Shown piece by piece: positions 35,672 to 46,141 of a stretch of 64,000 nucleotides of DNA; the first letter of the stretch is position 1; each line of letters begins with the position of its first letter. The notes beneath the pieces are model-generated. The model saw only the letters and a list, made by a program, of their open reading frames with translations. It was not told where the DNA came from and searched no databases. Position numbers and translations under genes: made by a program. This DNA is from Anaerolineae bacterium (GTDB lineage Bacteria > Chloroflexota > Anaerolineae > Promineifilales > Promineifilaceae), in NCBI GenBank assembly GCA_023384355.1, contig JAHDWL010000001.1:124001-188000 (forward strand). Reading direction: 5' to 3'.

Positions 35672-37105
35672 TTACGACTTGGGGTAATAGCCGAGAATGG
35701 CCTTGGTTTCGAGGAACTCCTCGATGCCCCATGCGCCATTCTCGCGGCCGTTTCCTGACTGTTTGTAGCCTCCAAAAGGCATTTCGTAGCGGAACGGCGC
35801 GCCGTTGATATGCAGTGAACCGGCGCGGATCCGGCGGGCTACCCGGCGCGCCCGCTCCAGGTCTCCTGACTGCACGTAGCCGTTAAGCCCGTATGGCGTG
35901 TCGTTGGCAATGCGGATCGCGTCCGCTTCATCCTCGTACCCGATGATGACCAGCACAGGGCCAAAGATCTCCTCACGGGCAATCGTCATGCTGTTTTGCA
36001 CGTGTGAGAACACGGTGGGTTTCACATAGTAACCCCGGTCCAGGCCGTCAGGCAAACCCAGGCCACCACATTCCAGCTTGGCTCCCGCCTCAATCCCCTG
36101 ACTGATAAGATTTTGAACCTTGTCCCATTGTGTCCTGGAGACAACCGGGCCGAGCTGGGTGTCGGGGTCCATTGGATCGCCCACCTTGGTGGCAAGCGCC
36201 GCATCCCTGGCAATGGCAGCGGCTTGCTCCATGAGCGAATTTGGCACCAGCATTCGCGTCGGCGCATTACACGATTGACCTGTGTTCCGGACACAGGCAC
36301 GAAAACCGGCGGCGACCACCTTCTCCAGATTGGCGTCGTCCAGGATGATATTGGCGGATTTACCGCCCAGTTCCTGGGCTACGCGCTTCACCGTGGGGGC
36401 GGCGTTTTGGGCCACCAGCACGCCGGCCCGTGTGGAGCCGGTGAATGAAATCATATCCACGCCGGGATGCCTGGCGAGCGCGGTGCCCACGACGGGGCCA
36501 TCCCCGTTGACCAGGTTAAAAACGCCGGCCGGCGTGCCTGTCTCGTGCATGATTTCCGCCAGGATGATGGCGTTTAACGGGGCGACTTCGGACGGTTTCA
36601 ACACCATCGTGCAGCCTGCTGCAAGAGCCGGCGCAACCTTGGCCACAATCTGGTTGAGGGGCCAGTTCCACGGGGTGATCAACGCGCAGACGCCAATCGG
36701 TTCATGCACAACGCGGCTTCGCCCATAATCTTTCTCCCATTCAAAGGTTTTCAGTGCCTCTAGTGTGGCATCGAAATGATCTCGTCCCGCCGGCGCCTGG
36801 GCGATTTGGGCCAGCGACAACGGCGCTCCCAACTCCTGGGAAATAACATCGGCAAGCTCAGACATACGCTGATTGTAAACCTTGATGATGTTCTCCAGCA
36901 GGGCGATGCGTTCGGCCACGGTCGTCTGCGAGAAGCTTTCGAACGCTTTTCGGGCGGCGGCGACGGCCGCGTCCACGTCTGGCTGGTCGCCAAGGATAAC
37001 GGTGTCGATCACTTCTTCGCTGACCGGGTTGATGATTTCCGCCACTTGTCGGCTGTGTGGCTCGACCCATTGCCCATCTATGTAGAATTTTCGCCGGTTC
37101 TGCAT
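35672..37105 (-). CDS. NAD(P)-dependent aldehyde dehydrogenase
   Basis: Oxidises an aldehyde to the acid. 477 aa with catalytic Cys279 (NTGQSCNAP), general base Glu245 (QELGGKS), oxyanion Asn in PWNWPL (147), and cofactor-binding LKPSE. NRRKFYIDGQW is the standard start. The ATG at 37105 is fixed by AAGGAG six bases upstream; the in-frame ATG at 37123 contains that site. The closest groups by eye are the broad-substrate ALDH families, so the substrate is undefined. Next to the thiolase gene on the opposite strand, which may hint at acyl or aldehyde catabolism. Confidence 0.93.
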   Translation of the reverse strand: MQNRRKFYIDGQWVEPHSRQVAEIINPVSEEVIDTVILGDQPDVDAAVAAARKAFESFSQTTVAERIALLENIIKVYNQRMSELADVISQELGAPLSLAQIAQAPAGRDHFDATLEALKTFEWEKDYGRSRVVHEPIGVCALITPWNWPLNQIVAKVAPALAAGCTMVLKPSEVAPLNAIILAEIMHETGTPAGVFNLVNGDGPVVGTALARHPGVDMISFTGSTRAGVLVAQNAAPTVKRVAQELGGKSANIILDDANLEKVVAAGFRACVRNTGQSCNAPTRMLVPNSLMEQAAAIARDAALATKVGDPMDPDTQLGPVVSRTQWDKVQNLISQGIEAGAKLECGGLGLPDGLDRGYYVKPTVFSHVQNSMTIAREEIFGPVLVIIGYEDEADAIRIANDTPYGLNGYVQSGDLERARRVARRIRAGSLHINGAPFRYEMPFGGYKQSGNGRENGAWGIEEFLETKAILGYYPKS

Positions 37106-37217
37106 GCCTTTCTCCTTCTGCATTTTATTTTGCGCGTCTACTGGTTCTGCCGGTCAGGGGGATTTGGTGGAGTTTACCAGTTCCTGAATTCGGATTTCAA
37201 TCATGATTGAACGCTCT

Positions 37218-39620
37218 CTAATCGGCGCTGTCAAGCGCTCGCGCCACGGCCGCGTAGGCGTCCACCAACCCATAGCCCGCCGTGTTGTTCGGCCGTTGGC
37301 TCGAATCCCCGCAGTCGGACGGCGGGATGGAAACGGGTTGTGCCGTTTCCGTCAGGATGCGCTCGGTGCGGTCGATATCGCCCACAAGCGACGGCACAGC
37401 CGACCAGAGCAGCGCGACCACCCCGGCCACGTGCGGCCCGGCCATCGACGTGCCGTCGTTGTAGCCATAAGTGCCGCCGGGCATTGCGGACAACACCCCC
37501 ACACCGGGGGCGACGACATCGGGCTTGGTGCGGTCACTGCCGTCGACCGTCACCGGCCCTCGACTGCTGAACATGGCCACCTCGCCGAATTCATCCAGCG
37601 CGCCGACGGTGAAAACTTCGTCGTAAAGGCTGAGCGGCGCGTTGATGGTGCCGCAGGCGCTGCCGTCGTTGCCGGCCGAGGCGACCACGAATACCCCGGC
37701 CGCCCGCAAGGCGCGTACTGCCGGCAGAAGCGCCGCCGGATCGCAACCCTCGATCGGCGGGCAGCCCCAGGAGTTATTCAGGACATTGGCGCCCAGCTCC
37801 GGTCGACCGTCGTGTAGCGCGTCCCCTGCCTGTGGATAGGGGGCGAGCAAAAACTGGAGGCAGTCGAGGTAACGCGGGGCGTTCCCCAGGTTACGCGCCA
37901 GATTCACGCAGCCGATCCACTCGGCGTCGGGCGCGACCCCGACAGTCCGGCCGAGCACGGTTCCCAGCGTGTGCGTGCCATGGCCGCCGAGATCGACCGG
38001 CTCAGTCGTGCCGTTCCATAGGTCGAGCCAGTTGTAATCGTTGCCGGGCGGGTTCCCCGACGCGCGGCCGCGATATTGCTCCTGTAATTCGGGGTGGCTT
38101 CCGTCAACGCCGGAGTCACTTTGCCCAATGATGATGCCTTGTCCAAGCGCGCCGAAATCGGCCCAGACCTGGGGCGCGCCGATGTCGACAAGATTCCATT
38201 GTGGTTCGGTGGGCGCGCTGTCCGAGCCACGTGCCATCGGCGGCGGTTCGGGTAAAGGTCGCAATTCGGGACTGTTCAGCACCCGATCCACCTCCGGCCG
38301 GGATTCCAGCCAGAGGCGCACGAGCGGCCCGGCATCCACTTCCAGCGAGTTGACCAGATAGTAGGGGCGATAATCGATACCAACCCGATCGAGGGCCTGG
38401 CGTAGACCGCCCTGCGTGGTGTCGGCGTGACGGACGAGGGTCTTATAGACCTCGGTTCGCCGGGTAATCGGGTCAGGATTCGGCGTCGCGGCCGACAGGT
38501 CGGCCTGATCGTTCAGGATGACGTAAAGACGCTCGCCGTGCCAGCCCGGTTTTCCGACAGCTAAAAAGAGGATGATGACAACAGCCCATGCTGCCAGCGA
38601 GGCAATCATAACAACTCGCCGGCGGTCGGTCGTTCCCCTGCCCATCAGCCACCCCAGTAGGCCCAGAAAGAGGCCCAGTCCAAGGCCCAGCATCGTGGCG
38701 TAGAAAGCGTAATAGCCGACATCGCGCGAGCCGAGGTTGAGGATCAGGATCAATTCCTCGGGATCCACGAACAGAAGCGGCGTGGCGGTGACCAGACCGA
38801 CCAGCAGCGAGGCCGGACGCCATCGGAAAGATGTTTCCATCAGCGGCCGTTGCTGTGCGATAACCGCGACCAGCCAGCCTAACCCCGCCATGAGACACAT
38901 CAGGATAAGCTGCTGTCCGTTGTGGCCGAAAGCCGCCCCCATCGTCACCAGGGCGACCCCGGCGGCAAAGCCCGCGATGCCGAAGGGCAAAGACGGACGT
39001 TCGTTGGTAGAGTCGGTGTGGCCTGAAAGCGTTCGATTTAGAGCGATCCCCGCGGCCAGCCCCAGTAGGCCGGCAGCGAACAGGTTTAATACGGTGTCGA
39101 GCCAGGAGCCGAGCGCGCCCCATAACACCCACGGCCAGCTGACCAGCGCCGCCGCGAGCAGGGCAGGCCACAAACTGTCGCCTTCGCTTCCTGAGTGCCG
39201 CTCACCGCGCCGGCGAAGAACCAGCAGCAAGACCAGGAATGCGGCCGTGCAAACAATCTGTGCCAATGCCGCGAGCTGGGCCTGGCTCGCTTCGACAAGC
39301 TGGACCGGGATCGTCACGAGGATAAATAACCCGGCCAGCGCCCAAAGCCGGTAAACACCGCGGACGGCGTGGGCCTTGGCGACGGCCATGCCGACCAGCG
39401 CGGGCAAAAGCACCGCCGCGGCATGGATGAGATGCACGACGACCCACGGGCTACGGCCAAAATCAGCTCCCCCGATGATGGTGAACTGTTCAGCCAGCCA
39501 CAAGATAGGGTAGAGGATGAAGGCCAGACCGCCGATGAAGGCGCCGACGAGCAGAATAATGACGAACGCTACGCCGTTATCGTCGGGCTTTGTGTCTTGT
39601 GTGCGGGGTGTCTCGATCAT
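37218..39620 (-). CDS. Polytopic membrane protein fused to an S8 (subtilisin-like) protease
   Basis: An 800-aa protein. Residues 15-355 form about ten transmembrane helices with no recognised family. Residues about 362-455 look like an I9-type propeptide (LYVILNDQADL ... RLWLESRPEVDRV), and 490-790 are a complete subtilase with Asp502 (SDSGVDGSHPEL), His547 (GGHGTHT) and Ser725 (GTSMAGPH); the oxyanion Asn is in ASAGNDG. By the helix count the protease should lie outside the cell, tethered by its own multi-helix domain. Most subtilases have one signal peptide or none, so this architecture is uncommon. It is 15 bases after the GH1 gene on the same strand. Confidence 0.88.
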   Translation of the reverse strand: MIETPRTQDTKPDDNGVAFVIILLVGAFIGGLAFILYPILWLAEQFTIIGGADFGRSPWVVVHLIHAAAVLLPALVGMAVAKAHAVRGVYRLWALAGLFILVTIPVQLVEASQAQLAALAQIVCTAAFLVLLLVLRRRGERHSGSEGDSLWPALLAAALVSWPWVLWGALGSWLDTVLNLFAAGLLGLAAGIALNRTLSGHTDSTNERPSLPFGIAGFAAGVALVTMGAAFGHNGQQLILMCLMAGLGWLVAVIAQQRPLMETSFRWRPASLLVGLVTATPLLFVDPEELILILNLGSRDVGYYAFYATMLGLGLGLFLGLLGWLMGRGTTDRRRVVMIASLAAWAVVIILFLAVGKPGWHGERLYVILNDQADLSAATPNPDPITRRTEVYKTLVRHADTTQGGLRQALDRVGIDYRPYYLVNSLEVDAGPLVRLWLESRPEVDRVLNSPELRPLPEPPPMARGSDSAPTEPQWNLVDIGAPQVWADFGALGQGIIIGQSDSGVDGSHPELQEQYRGRASGNPPGNDYNWLDLWNGTTEPVDLGGHGTHTLGTVLGRTVGVAPDAEWIGCVNLARNLGNAPRYLDCLQFLLAPYPQAGDALHDGRPELGANVLNNSWGCPPIEGCDPAALLPAVRALRAAGVFVVASAGNDGSACGTINAPLSLYDEVFTVGALDEFGEVAMFSSRGPVTVDGSDRTKPDVVAPGVGVLSAMPGGTYGYNDGTSMAGPHVAGVVALLWSAVPSLVGDIDRTERILTETAQPVSIPPSDCGDSSQRPNNTAGYGLVDAYAAVARALDSAD

Positions 39621-39635
39621 CGCCTGTCGTATGGG

Positions 39636-40997
39636 TTACAATCTGGGTGAGAAACCGTTGCCGGCGATCACGTCACGATACCAGATGGCGCTGTCCTTGA
39701 GGAGGCGTTGCCGGGTATTATAATCCACCCAAATGATACCGAATCGCTGGTCGTAGCCCTTGGCCCACTCGAAGTTGTCCATCAGTGACCAGACGAAAAA
39801 ACCGGCCAGTGGCACGCCGTTGCGGATGGCATCATGGGCGGCCGTGAAATGGCTTTCCAGATAGGCACGCCGGCGAGCATCGGCGATGCGCCCCGACTCA
39901 TCCGGCCCATCGCTGAAACTGGCGCCGTTCTCGGTGATATAGATCCTGGGCGGCCGATACTCGAAGTGGAGACGGTTCAACAGATTGTAGAGTCCTTCGG
40001 GGAATATCTCCCAGTTGGGCATCTCCGTTTGCGGCAAGTCGGGGAAGAGCGTTTGCGGATCGTTGTCGATAGCATCGGTATCACGCACGATGACGCGGGT
40101 GTAGTAGTTGACGCCCAGAAAGTCAGTCGGCACGGATATGGCCTCGAAATCGCCGGGTTGAATGAAATCAAAACCGTGCGGGAAGTGCGGGCTGTAATAG
40201 TCGACGATATCGGCCGGATAATGGCGGCCATAGAGCGCGTCGGCGAACCAGCGGTTAAAGGTCCCGTCCTCAATGCGGGTCTTCCGGATATCGGCCGTGC
40301 TGCCTGAAGCCGCCAGTTTCGCTTCAAAGTTCAGGGTTATCCCCACTTCGCTGCCGGCGCTGTTGGCCCGAATGACGGGCACGGCCCAGCCATGGGACAG
40401 GAGAACATGGTGCGCTGCGCGGACAGCGGCGGCCGTATCGCGCCAGCCCGGAGCGTGTTCGCCGAGCTGATGGCTCAGGATAGAGACGCACCACGGTTCG
40501 TTATGGGTGATCCAGTGCTTGACCCTGTCGCCCAGATGACGGCTGACGACATCGGCATATTCCGTGAACGCCTCGGCCGTTCCCCTGCTAGGCCAACCGC
40601 CGAGGTCCTGCAGAGCTTGCGGCAAATCCCAATGATAGAGCGTGACAAACGGGGTGATGCCGGCGGCCAGCAAGCCGTCGACAAGCCGGCTGTAGAAGTC
40701 AAGCCCGGCCTGGTTGATCGCTCCCCGTCCGGCCGGAAGGATGCGCGGCCAACTAATGGAGAACCGGTAAGCCTGCAAGCCGATTGATTTCATCAGTTTG
40801 ACGTCTTCCGGCCATCGATGATAATGATCGCAAGCGACATCGCCGGTGCTGTTGTCGATGACATGGCCAGGTGTGTGGGTGAAGCGATCCCAGATGGATT
40901 CGCCCTTGCCGTCATCCTTCCACGCCCCTTCGATCTGGTAGGACGAGGTGGCCGCGCCCCAAATAAAACCTGCCGGAAATGTTAGATTGGTCGACAT
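39636..40997 (-). CDS. GH1 beta-glucosidase
   Basis: Retaining glycoside hydrolase family 1, 453 aa, no signal peptide, so cytosolic cleavage of beta-glucosides or beta-galactosides. Acid/base Glu167 (THNEPW) and nucleophile Glu356 (ITENGAS). The N-terminal FIWGAATSSYQIEGA and the C-terminal SLMDNFEWAKGY, with sugar-binding Glu and Trp, are complete. A weak ribosome site (AAAGGTG) precedes the ATG. First gene of a pair with the membrane subtilase. No sugar transporter or regulator is adjacent. Confidence 0.95.
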   Translation of the reverse strand: MSTNLTFPAGFIWGAATSSYQIEGAWKDDGKGESIWDRFTHTPGHVIDNSTGDVACDHYHRWPEDVKLMKSIGLQAYRFSISWPRILPAGRGAINQAGLDFYSRLVDGLLAAGITPFVTLYHWDLPQALQDLGGWPSRGTAEAFTEYADVVSRHLGDRVKHWITHNEPWCVSILSHQLGEHAPGWRDTAAAVRAAHHVLLSHGWAVPVIRANSAGSEVGITLNFEAKLAASGSTADIRKTRIEDGTFNRWFADALYGRHYPADIVDYYSPHFPHGFDFIQPGDFEAISVPTDFLGVNYYTRVIVRDTDAIDNDPQTLFPDLPQTEMPNWEIFPEGLYNLLNRLHFEYRPPRIYITENGASFSDGPDESGRIADARRRAYLESHFTAAHDAIRNGVPLAGFFVWSLMDNFEWAKGYDQRFGIIWVDYNTRQRLLKDSAIWYRDVIAGNGFSPRL

Positions 40998-41160
40998 ATT
41001 TCACCTTTCGCAGTTTGGCTCGCGCCTGTCCGGTGACATTAGTACTTCAACGTGGACGGCGGCTAAGCGTGACAGGCCTGATTCAGCCGGGAACTCCTCT
41101 CGCATGATACGCGAATCACGCCGATCGGCAAAAGTATGTCACGCTGTTGAAACAATCGGA

Positions 41161-41166
41161 TATACT
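41161..41166 (+). promoter_or_regulatory. Possible -10 of the EAD-STAND gene
   Basis: TATACT 18 bases before the ATG at 41185 in a 187-base divergent region. No good -35 was found, so support is limited. Confidence 0.35.
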
Positions 41167-41184
41167 TACCCGCGGATATTCCCG

Positions 41185-42603
41185 ATGGACCCGATAGAAT
41201 TCCTTGATGTTCTCGATGCGTCCCTCTCCGAAGCGGAGATGGGCGAATTGTGCCGCCAGTTCGGTGTGGCCTTTGGCGCTTTTCCCGGCCAAACGAAGCG
41301 CGAAAAGATACGGGAGTTCCTGGGGTATGTCAAACGGAAAGGACGGATGGCCAGTCTGGCCGACGCTACGGTGGTCTTGCGTCCTGACCTGACGACCGCC
41401 GTTGCCGGGCTGTACGCGGGCAAGGATCAGGAGCTTTCGTGGCTGGATAACGTCGCGCGAGGCGAGGGACAATCGCTGGATTCCGGGCTTACGTGGCGCT
41501 GGTCATCGGGGGCGACACCTGCGGGGACGCAACCTGTCACCGAGGCCTCGGCGACTACCCCAACCGATCCGCAACTGCCCGCGCCCGATGTGCCGCCGAA
41601 CCCCTACTCGCCGGGCGTCATGGTGACGGCCGATCCAATGTTCTTCGGCCGCCAGGATGAGCTGGAGCAATTACAGCGACAACTTTTGGATGGCATTCAT
41701 GTGGCCATTGTCGGTGGCCGCAACATGGGCGCTTCATCGCTATTGCACCGGCTGAGGCGGGAATTGAGCGGCCGTGAGGGCATGGTGGTGGCCTGCATCG
41801 ATTTGAAGGATCCGACTTATACCACCCCGTCGGCATTACTGAATGCCATCTGGACCCAGTGGTGGGAACAGGTAAGGCCGGGCAACAGCGTTCCCATGCG
41901 CACAATGGCCGAGTTTGTGACGGCCGTTCGCAAGTTGGGGGTGGCCGGCTTTCGCCCTGTTCTCTTTCTCGACGAGCTGGAGCAATTGGCGTGGCGGCCG
42001 TCGGTATTCACCGATGAATTCTTCGCCGCCTGGCATGAACTCGGGCGCGAGAGAGCCTTCACGCTGGCTGTCACGGCCCACGCTTCTCCGGCCGACCTCA
42101 TGGTTCAGGGCGAATATGGCTCAAGATTCTATGAGCTATTTCAACAACTAAACCTGGGGTTGCTCGACGAGCGAGCCGCGCGAGATTTACTGGCAGTGCC
42201 ACCGGTCGAGGCAGGCCTGGCGATCCCGGAAGGAGCAGTAGAGCATCTATATCTCCATGCCGGTCCGCACCCATTTTTCCTCCATCTGGCCGGATACTTT
42301 CTGTATGACGCTCTGGCCCGGTCGACCTATTCCCGAGGAGAGGTGATCCGACAATTCGAGATAGCCGCCGAGCCTTATTGGCAGGAGATGTGGGAATCTC
42401 TCTCGCCTCTTGCCCAGGCTCATTATCCTTCCCGGTTCATCCGAACGGTCGACGGCATGGGCGGCCGCCAGTTGCGAATCCTGACTAATCGCGGGCTGGT
42501 GATTGCCGACGAGAATGGCTTCCAGCCTTTCAGCGACGGATTTGCTCGCTGGCTGGACCGGATGCAAGCCGCGATCGAGGCGGCTTCGGTTGTTTCCGTT
42601 TGA
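41185..42603 (+). CDS. STAND-type ATPase with N-terminal effector-associated-like domain
   Basis: A 472-aa protein. Residues 1-68 form a small helical domain with the pattern fLDVLDASLSEAEMGELC...FPGQTKREKIREFL..VKRKGRM..L, resembling the effector-associated (death-like) domains that recruit effectors in bacterial conflict systems. After a Pro/Thr-rich linker (about 105-145) comes an nSTAND ATPase: FFGRQDEL entry motif, Walker A GGRNMGASS at 177-185 with Ala183 where Lys is expected, Walker B VLFLDELEQ (259-267), and a helical C-terminus with GPHPFFLHLAGYF. Loss of the P-loop Lys should weaken ATP hydrolysis. ATG at 41185 is chosen because the EAD begins there. No effector partner gene is adjacent. 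Confidence 0.75.
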   Translation: MDPIEFLDVLDASLSEAEMGELCRQFGVAFGAFPGQTKREKIREFLGYVKRKGRMASLADATVVLRPDLTTAVAGLYAGKDQELSWLDNVARGEGQSLDSGLTWRWSSGATPAGTQPVTEASATTPTDPQLPAPDVPPNPYSPGVMVTADPMFFGRQDELEQLQRQLLDGIHVAIVGGRNMGASSLLHRLRRELSGREGMVVACIDLKDPTYTTPSALLNAIWTQWWEQVRPGNSVPMRTMAEFVTAVRKLGVAGFRPVLFLDELEQLAWRPSVFTDEFFAAWHELGRERAFTLAVTAHASPADLMVQGEYGSRFYELFQQLNLGLLDERAARDLLAVPPVEAGLAIPEGAVEHLYLHAGPHPFFLHLAGYFLYDALARSTYSRGEVIRQFEIAAEPYWQEMWESLSPLAQAHYPSRFIRTVDGMGGRQLRILTNRGLVIADENGFQPFSDGFARWLDRMQAAIEAASVVSV

Positions 42604-42663
42604 GATGCCAGGTACCACGCCTGGACGGGGCGTAGACAAATCCTGCTCAGGGAGCAATGAATT

Positions 42664-43566
42664 ATGAAACGTGCGGTCAGTATCAGTCTTGGATCGTCCA
42701 AGCGCAACTCAGCGACCGAACTTGATTTACTCGGCGAGCGCGTTTCAATCGAGCGCATCGGGACGGACGGCGATATGGATCGCGCCGCACAGCTCTTTGG
42801 CGAATTGGACGGCAAGGTCGATGCCTTCGGCGTGGGCGGAACCGACCTGGGATTATCATGCGGCGATAAACATTACAAACTACATTCTGTCGCCCGTCTC
42901 GTCCGCGACGTCAAACTGACGCCGGTTGTAGACGGCTCCGGCCTGAAGAATACGCTGGAGCGGCGCATCGCACCATACATGGATGAACATATCCCGGATG
43001 TGCTTGTGCCCCGGCGGGCGCTGCTCACCAGTGGCACGGACCGATGGGGCATGACGAAATCCTTCATGGATAACGGCTATGAGGCGGTCATCGGCGATCT
43101 GATGTTCGCTCTGGGGCTGCCCATTCCCTTGCGATCGGAGGCCGGCGTCAAGCGTGTGGCGGCGATTATGTTCCCCATCATTACGCGCCTGCCCTTCGAA
43201 TGGATTTATCCCACCGGCGAGAAGCAGGAAATCAATACCCCCAAGTTTGAGAGCTGGTATCAATGGGCGACCGTCATCGCCGGGGATTGCCACTTCATCA
43301 AGCGCTTTATGCCCGCCCGACTCGACGGCAAGATTCTCTGCACCAACACAACCACGCCTGAAGATGTGGCTATTTTCCGCCAGGCCGGCGTCCGCTATCT
43401 CGTGACCTCCACCCCGCGCCTCGGTGGGCGCTCGTTCGGCACCAATATGATGGAGGCGATGATGGTGGCCGTCAGCGGCAAAGGGCGACCTCTGACGGAC
43501 GCTGAATTGGAAGATCTGATTGACGAGCTTGGGTTTCACCCCAATATCGAACCGTTAACCGCCTGA
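42664..43566 (+). CDS. Conserved protein of the family often labelled quinate 5-dehydrogenase
   Basis: A 300-aa soluble protein. The start is well supported (GGGAG about 10 bases upstream). Visible conserved-looking stretches are SLGSSKRN near the N-terminus, VGGTDLGL, SGTDRWGMTKSF, GDLMFALGLPIPL and TSTPRLGGRSFGTNM. I recall such proteins being annotated as quinate 5-dehydrogenase, but I see no classical Rossmann GxGxxG, so the label is not safe. It is 60 bases after the EAD-STAND gene on the same strand and might be co-transcribed. Confidence 0.45.
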   Translation: MKRAVSISLGSSKRNSATELDLLGERVSIERIGTDGDMDRAAQLFGELDGKVDAFGVGGTDLGLSCGDKHYKLHSVARLVRDVKLTPVVDGSGLKNTLERRIAPYMDEHIPDVLVPRRALLTSGTDRWGMTKSFMDNGYEAVIGDLMFALGLPIPLRSEAGVKRVAAIMFPIITRLPFEWIYPTGEKQEINTPKFESWYQWATVIAGDCHFIKRFMPARLDGKILCTNTTTPEDVAIFRQAGVRYLVTSTPRLGGRSFGTNMMEAMMVAVSGKGRPLTDAELEDLIDELGFHPNIEPLTA

Positions 43567-43660
43567 CGAGAAACCGCATCGAAGGCGTTGTAATCAATTC
43601 AATTTGTCCTGATCGAATCAACCCGACAGGCCCATAAGGAAATCAAACCCGGCGCGCTGC

Positions 43661-43677
43661 GAATTTCATTGAAATTC
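43661..43677. repeat. Short palindrome at the rarD stop
   Basis: Eight-base arms (gaatttca / tgaaattc) around one base, overlapping the last bases of rarD. It is AT-rich and has no T-run, so it is not a standard terminator; it could be chance or a binding site. Confidence 0.4.
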
Positions 43678-44569
43678 ATGAGGTCGCCGCTGTGGCCGCC
43701 ATTGCTCTTCGTCGATAGCGCAGGCTTTCGACGGTATAGAATATGAGCGCCAGCCAGATCAACCCGAAGCCGATGAGCCGCGAGATGCCGAATGGCTCAT
43801 TGAAAATGAGGACGCCGATGAGGAACTGCAACGTCGGCGCGATGTATTGAAGCAAGCCGAGCGATGTCAGGGTGATTCGTCGCGCGCCGGCGGCAAAGAG
43901 GAGCAGGGGGACACTGGTCACAAGCCCGGCGCCGATCAGCAACAGGTTGGTCGCCATGTTGATCTGACCAAATGCTCCGACCCCACGCATTTGCTGAAGC
44001 AGGAGGAAACCGATCGCCGGCAAGAAGAGCACGGCCGTTTCCAGGAATAGCCCTTCGGCCGAGTTAAGGGGGGCTGTCTTGCGGAGAAAGCCGTATATGC
44101 CGAAGGTGAAAGCCAGGGTAAGCGCGATCCACGGAAATGCGCCGTAACTGAACGTCAGATAGAGAACGCCGGACAGGGCGATGGCCAGCGCAAACCATTG
44201 CGCCGGGCGCAATCTTTCCTTAAGGAATAGATAGCCGAAGAGGACGTTGACCAGAGGATTGATGAAATAGCCGAGGCTGGTCTCGACAATGAACCCGGCG
44301 TTCACCGCCCAGATATAGATGAACCAGTTGATGCCCAGAACCACGCCGGACAGGGCGAAAGTCGCCAGGACCCGCGGCCGGTGCAGGGTCCCGCTCAGCC
44401 AGTCCCAGTTATGTCGCGCGGTGAGAATGAGGCTCACGAAAACGAGTGACCAGACGATACGGTTGGCCAGAATTTGGTCGGCCGGCACATCGTCCAGCGC
44501 TTTCCAGTAGAGTGGCAGCAAACCCCACATGACGTAGGCCGCGGCCGCATAGATCATTCCTTTGTTCAT
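43676..44569 (-). CDS. rarD: EamA/RarD-type membrane transporter
   Basis: A 297-aa drug/metabolite superfamily protein with ten predicted helices in two EamA repeats. MNKGMIYAAAAYVMWGLLPLYWK is the RarD-type N-terminus; FGYLFLKERL and GVLIFNEPFG mark the ends of the two repeats. Substrate unknown. ATG at 44569 aligns with the family; an upstream TTG at 44584 is the alternative. Last gene of the minus run sulfatase-lgt-guaB-rarD, 33 bases after guaB. Confidence 0.85.
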   Translation of the reverse strand: MNKGMIYAAAAYVMWGLLPLYWKALDDVPADQILANRIVWSLVFVSLILTARHNWDWLSGTLHRPRVLATFALSGVVLGINWFIYIWAVNAGFIVETSLGYFINPLVNVLFGYLFLKERLRPAQWFALAIALSGVLYLTFSYGAFPWIALTLAFTFGIYGFLRKTAPLNSAEGLFLETAVLFLPAIGFLLLQQMRGVGAFGQINMATNLLLIGAGLVTSVPLLLFAAGARRITLTSLGLLQYIAPTLQFLIGVLIFNEPFGISRLIGFGLIWLALIFYTVESLRYRRRAMAATAATS

Positions 44570-44602
44570 TTGGTTGACTCTCAAGTCCGGCGCACGGTCT
44601 GG

Positions 44603-46141
<1,539 letters not shown>

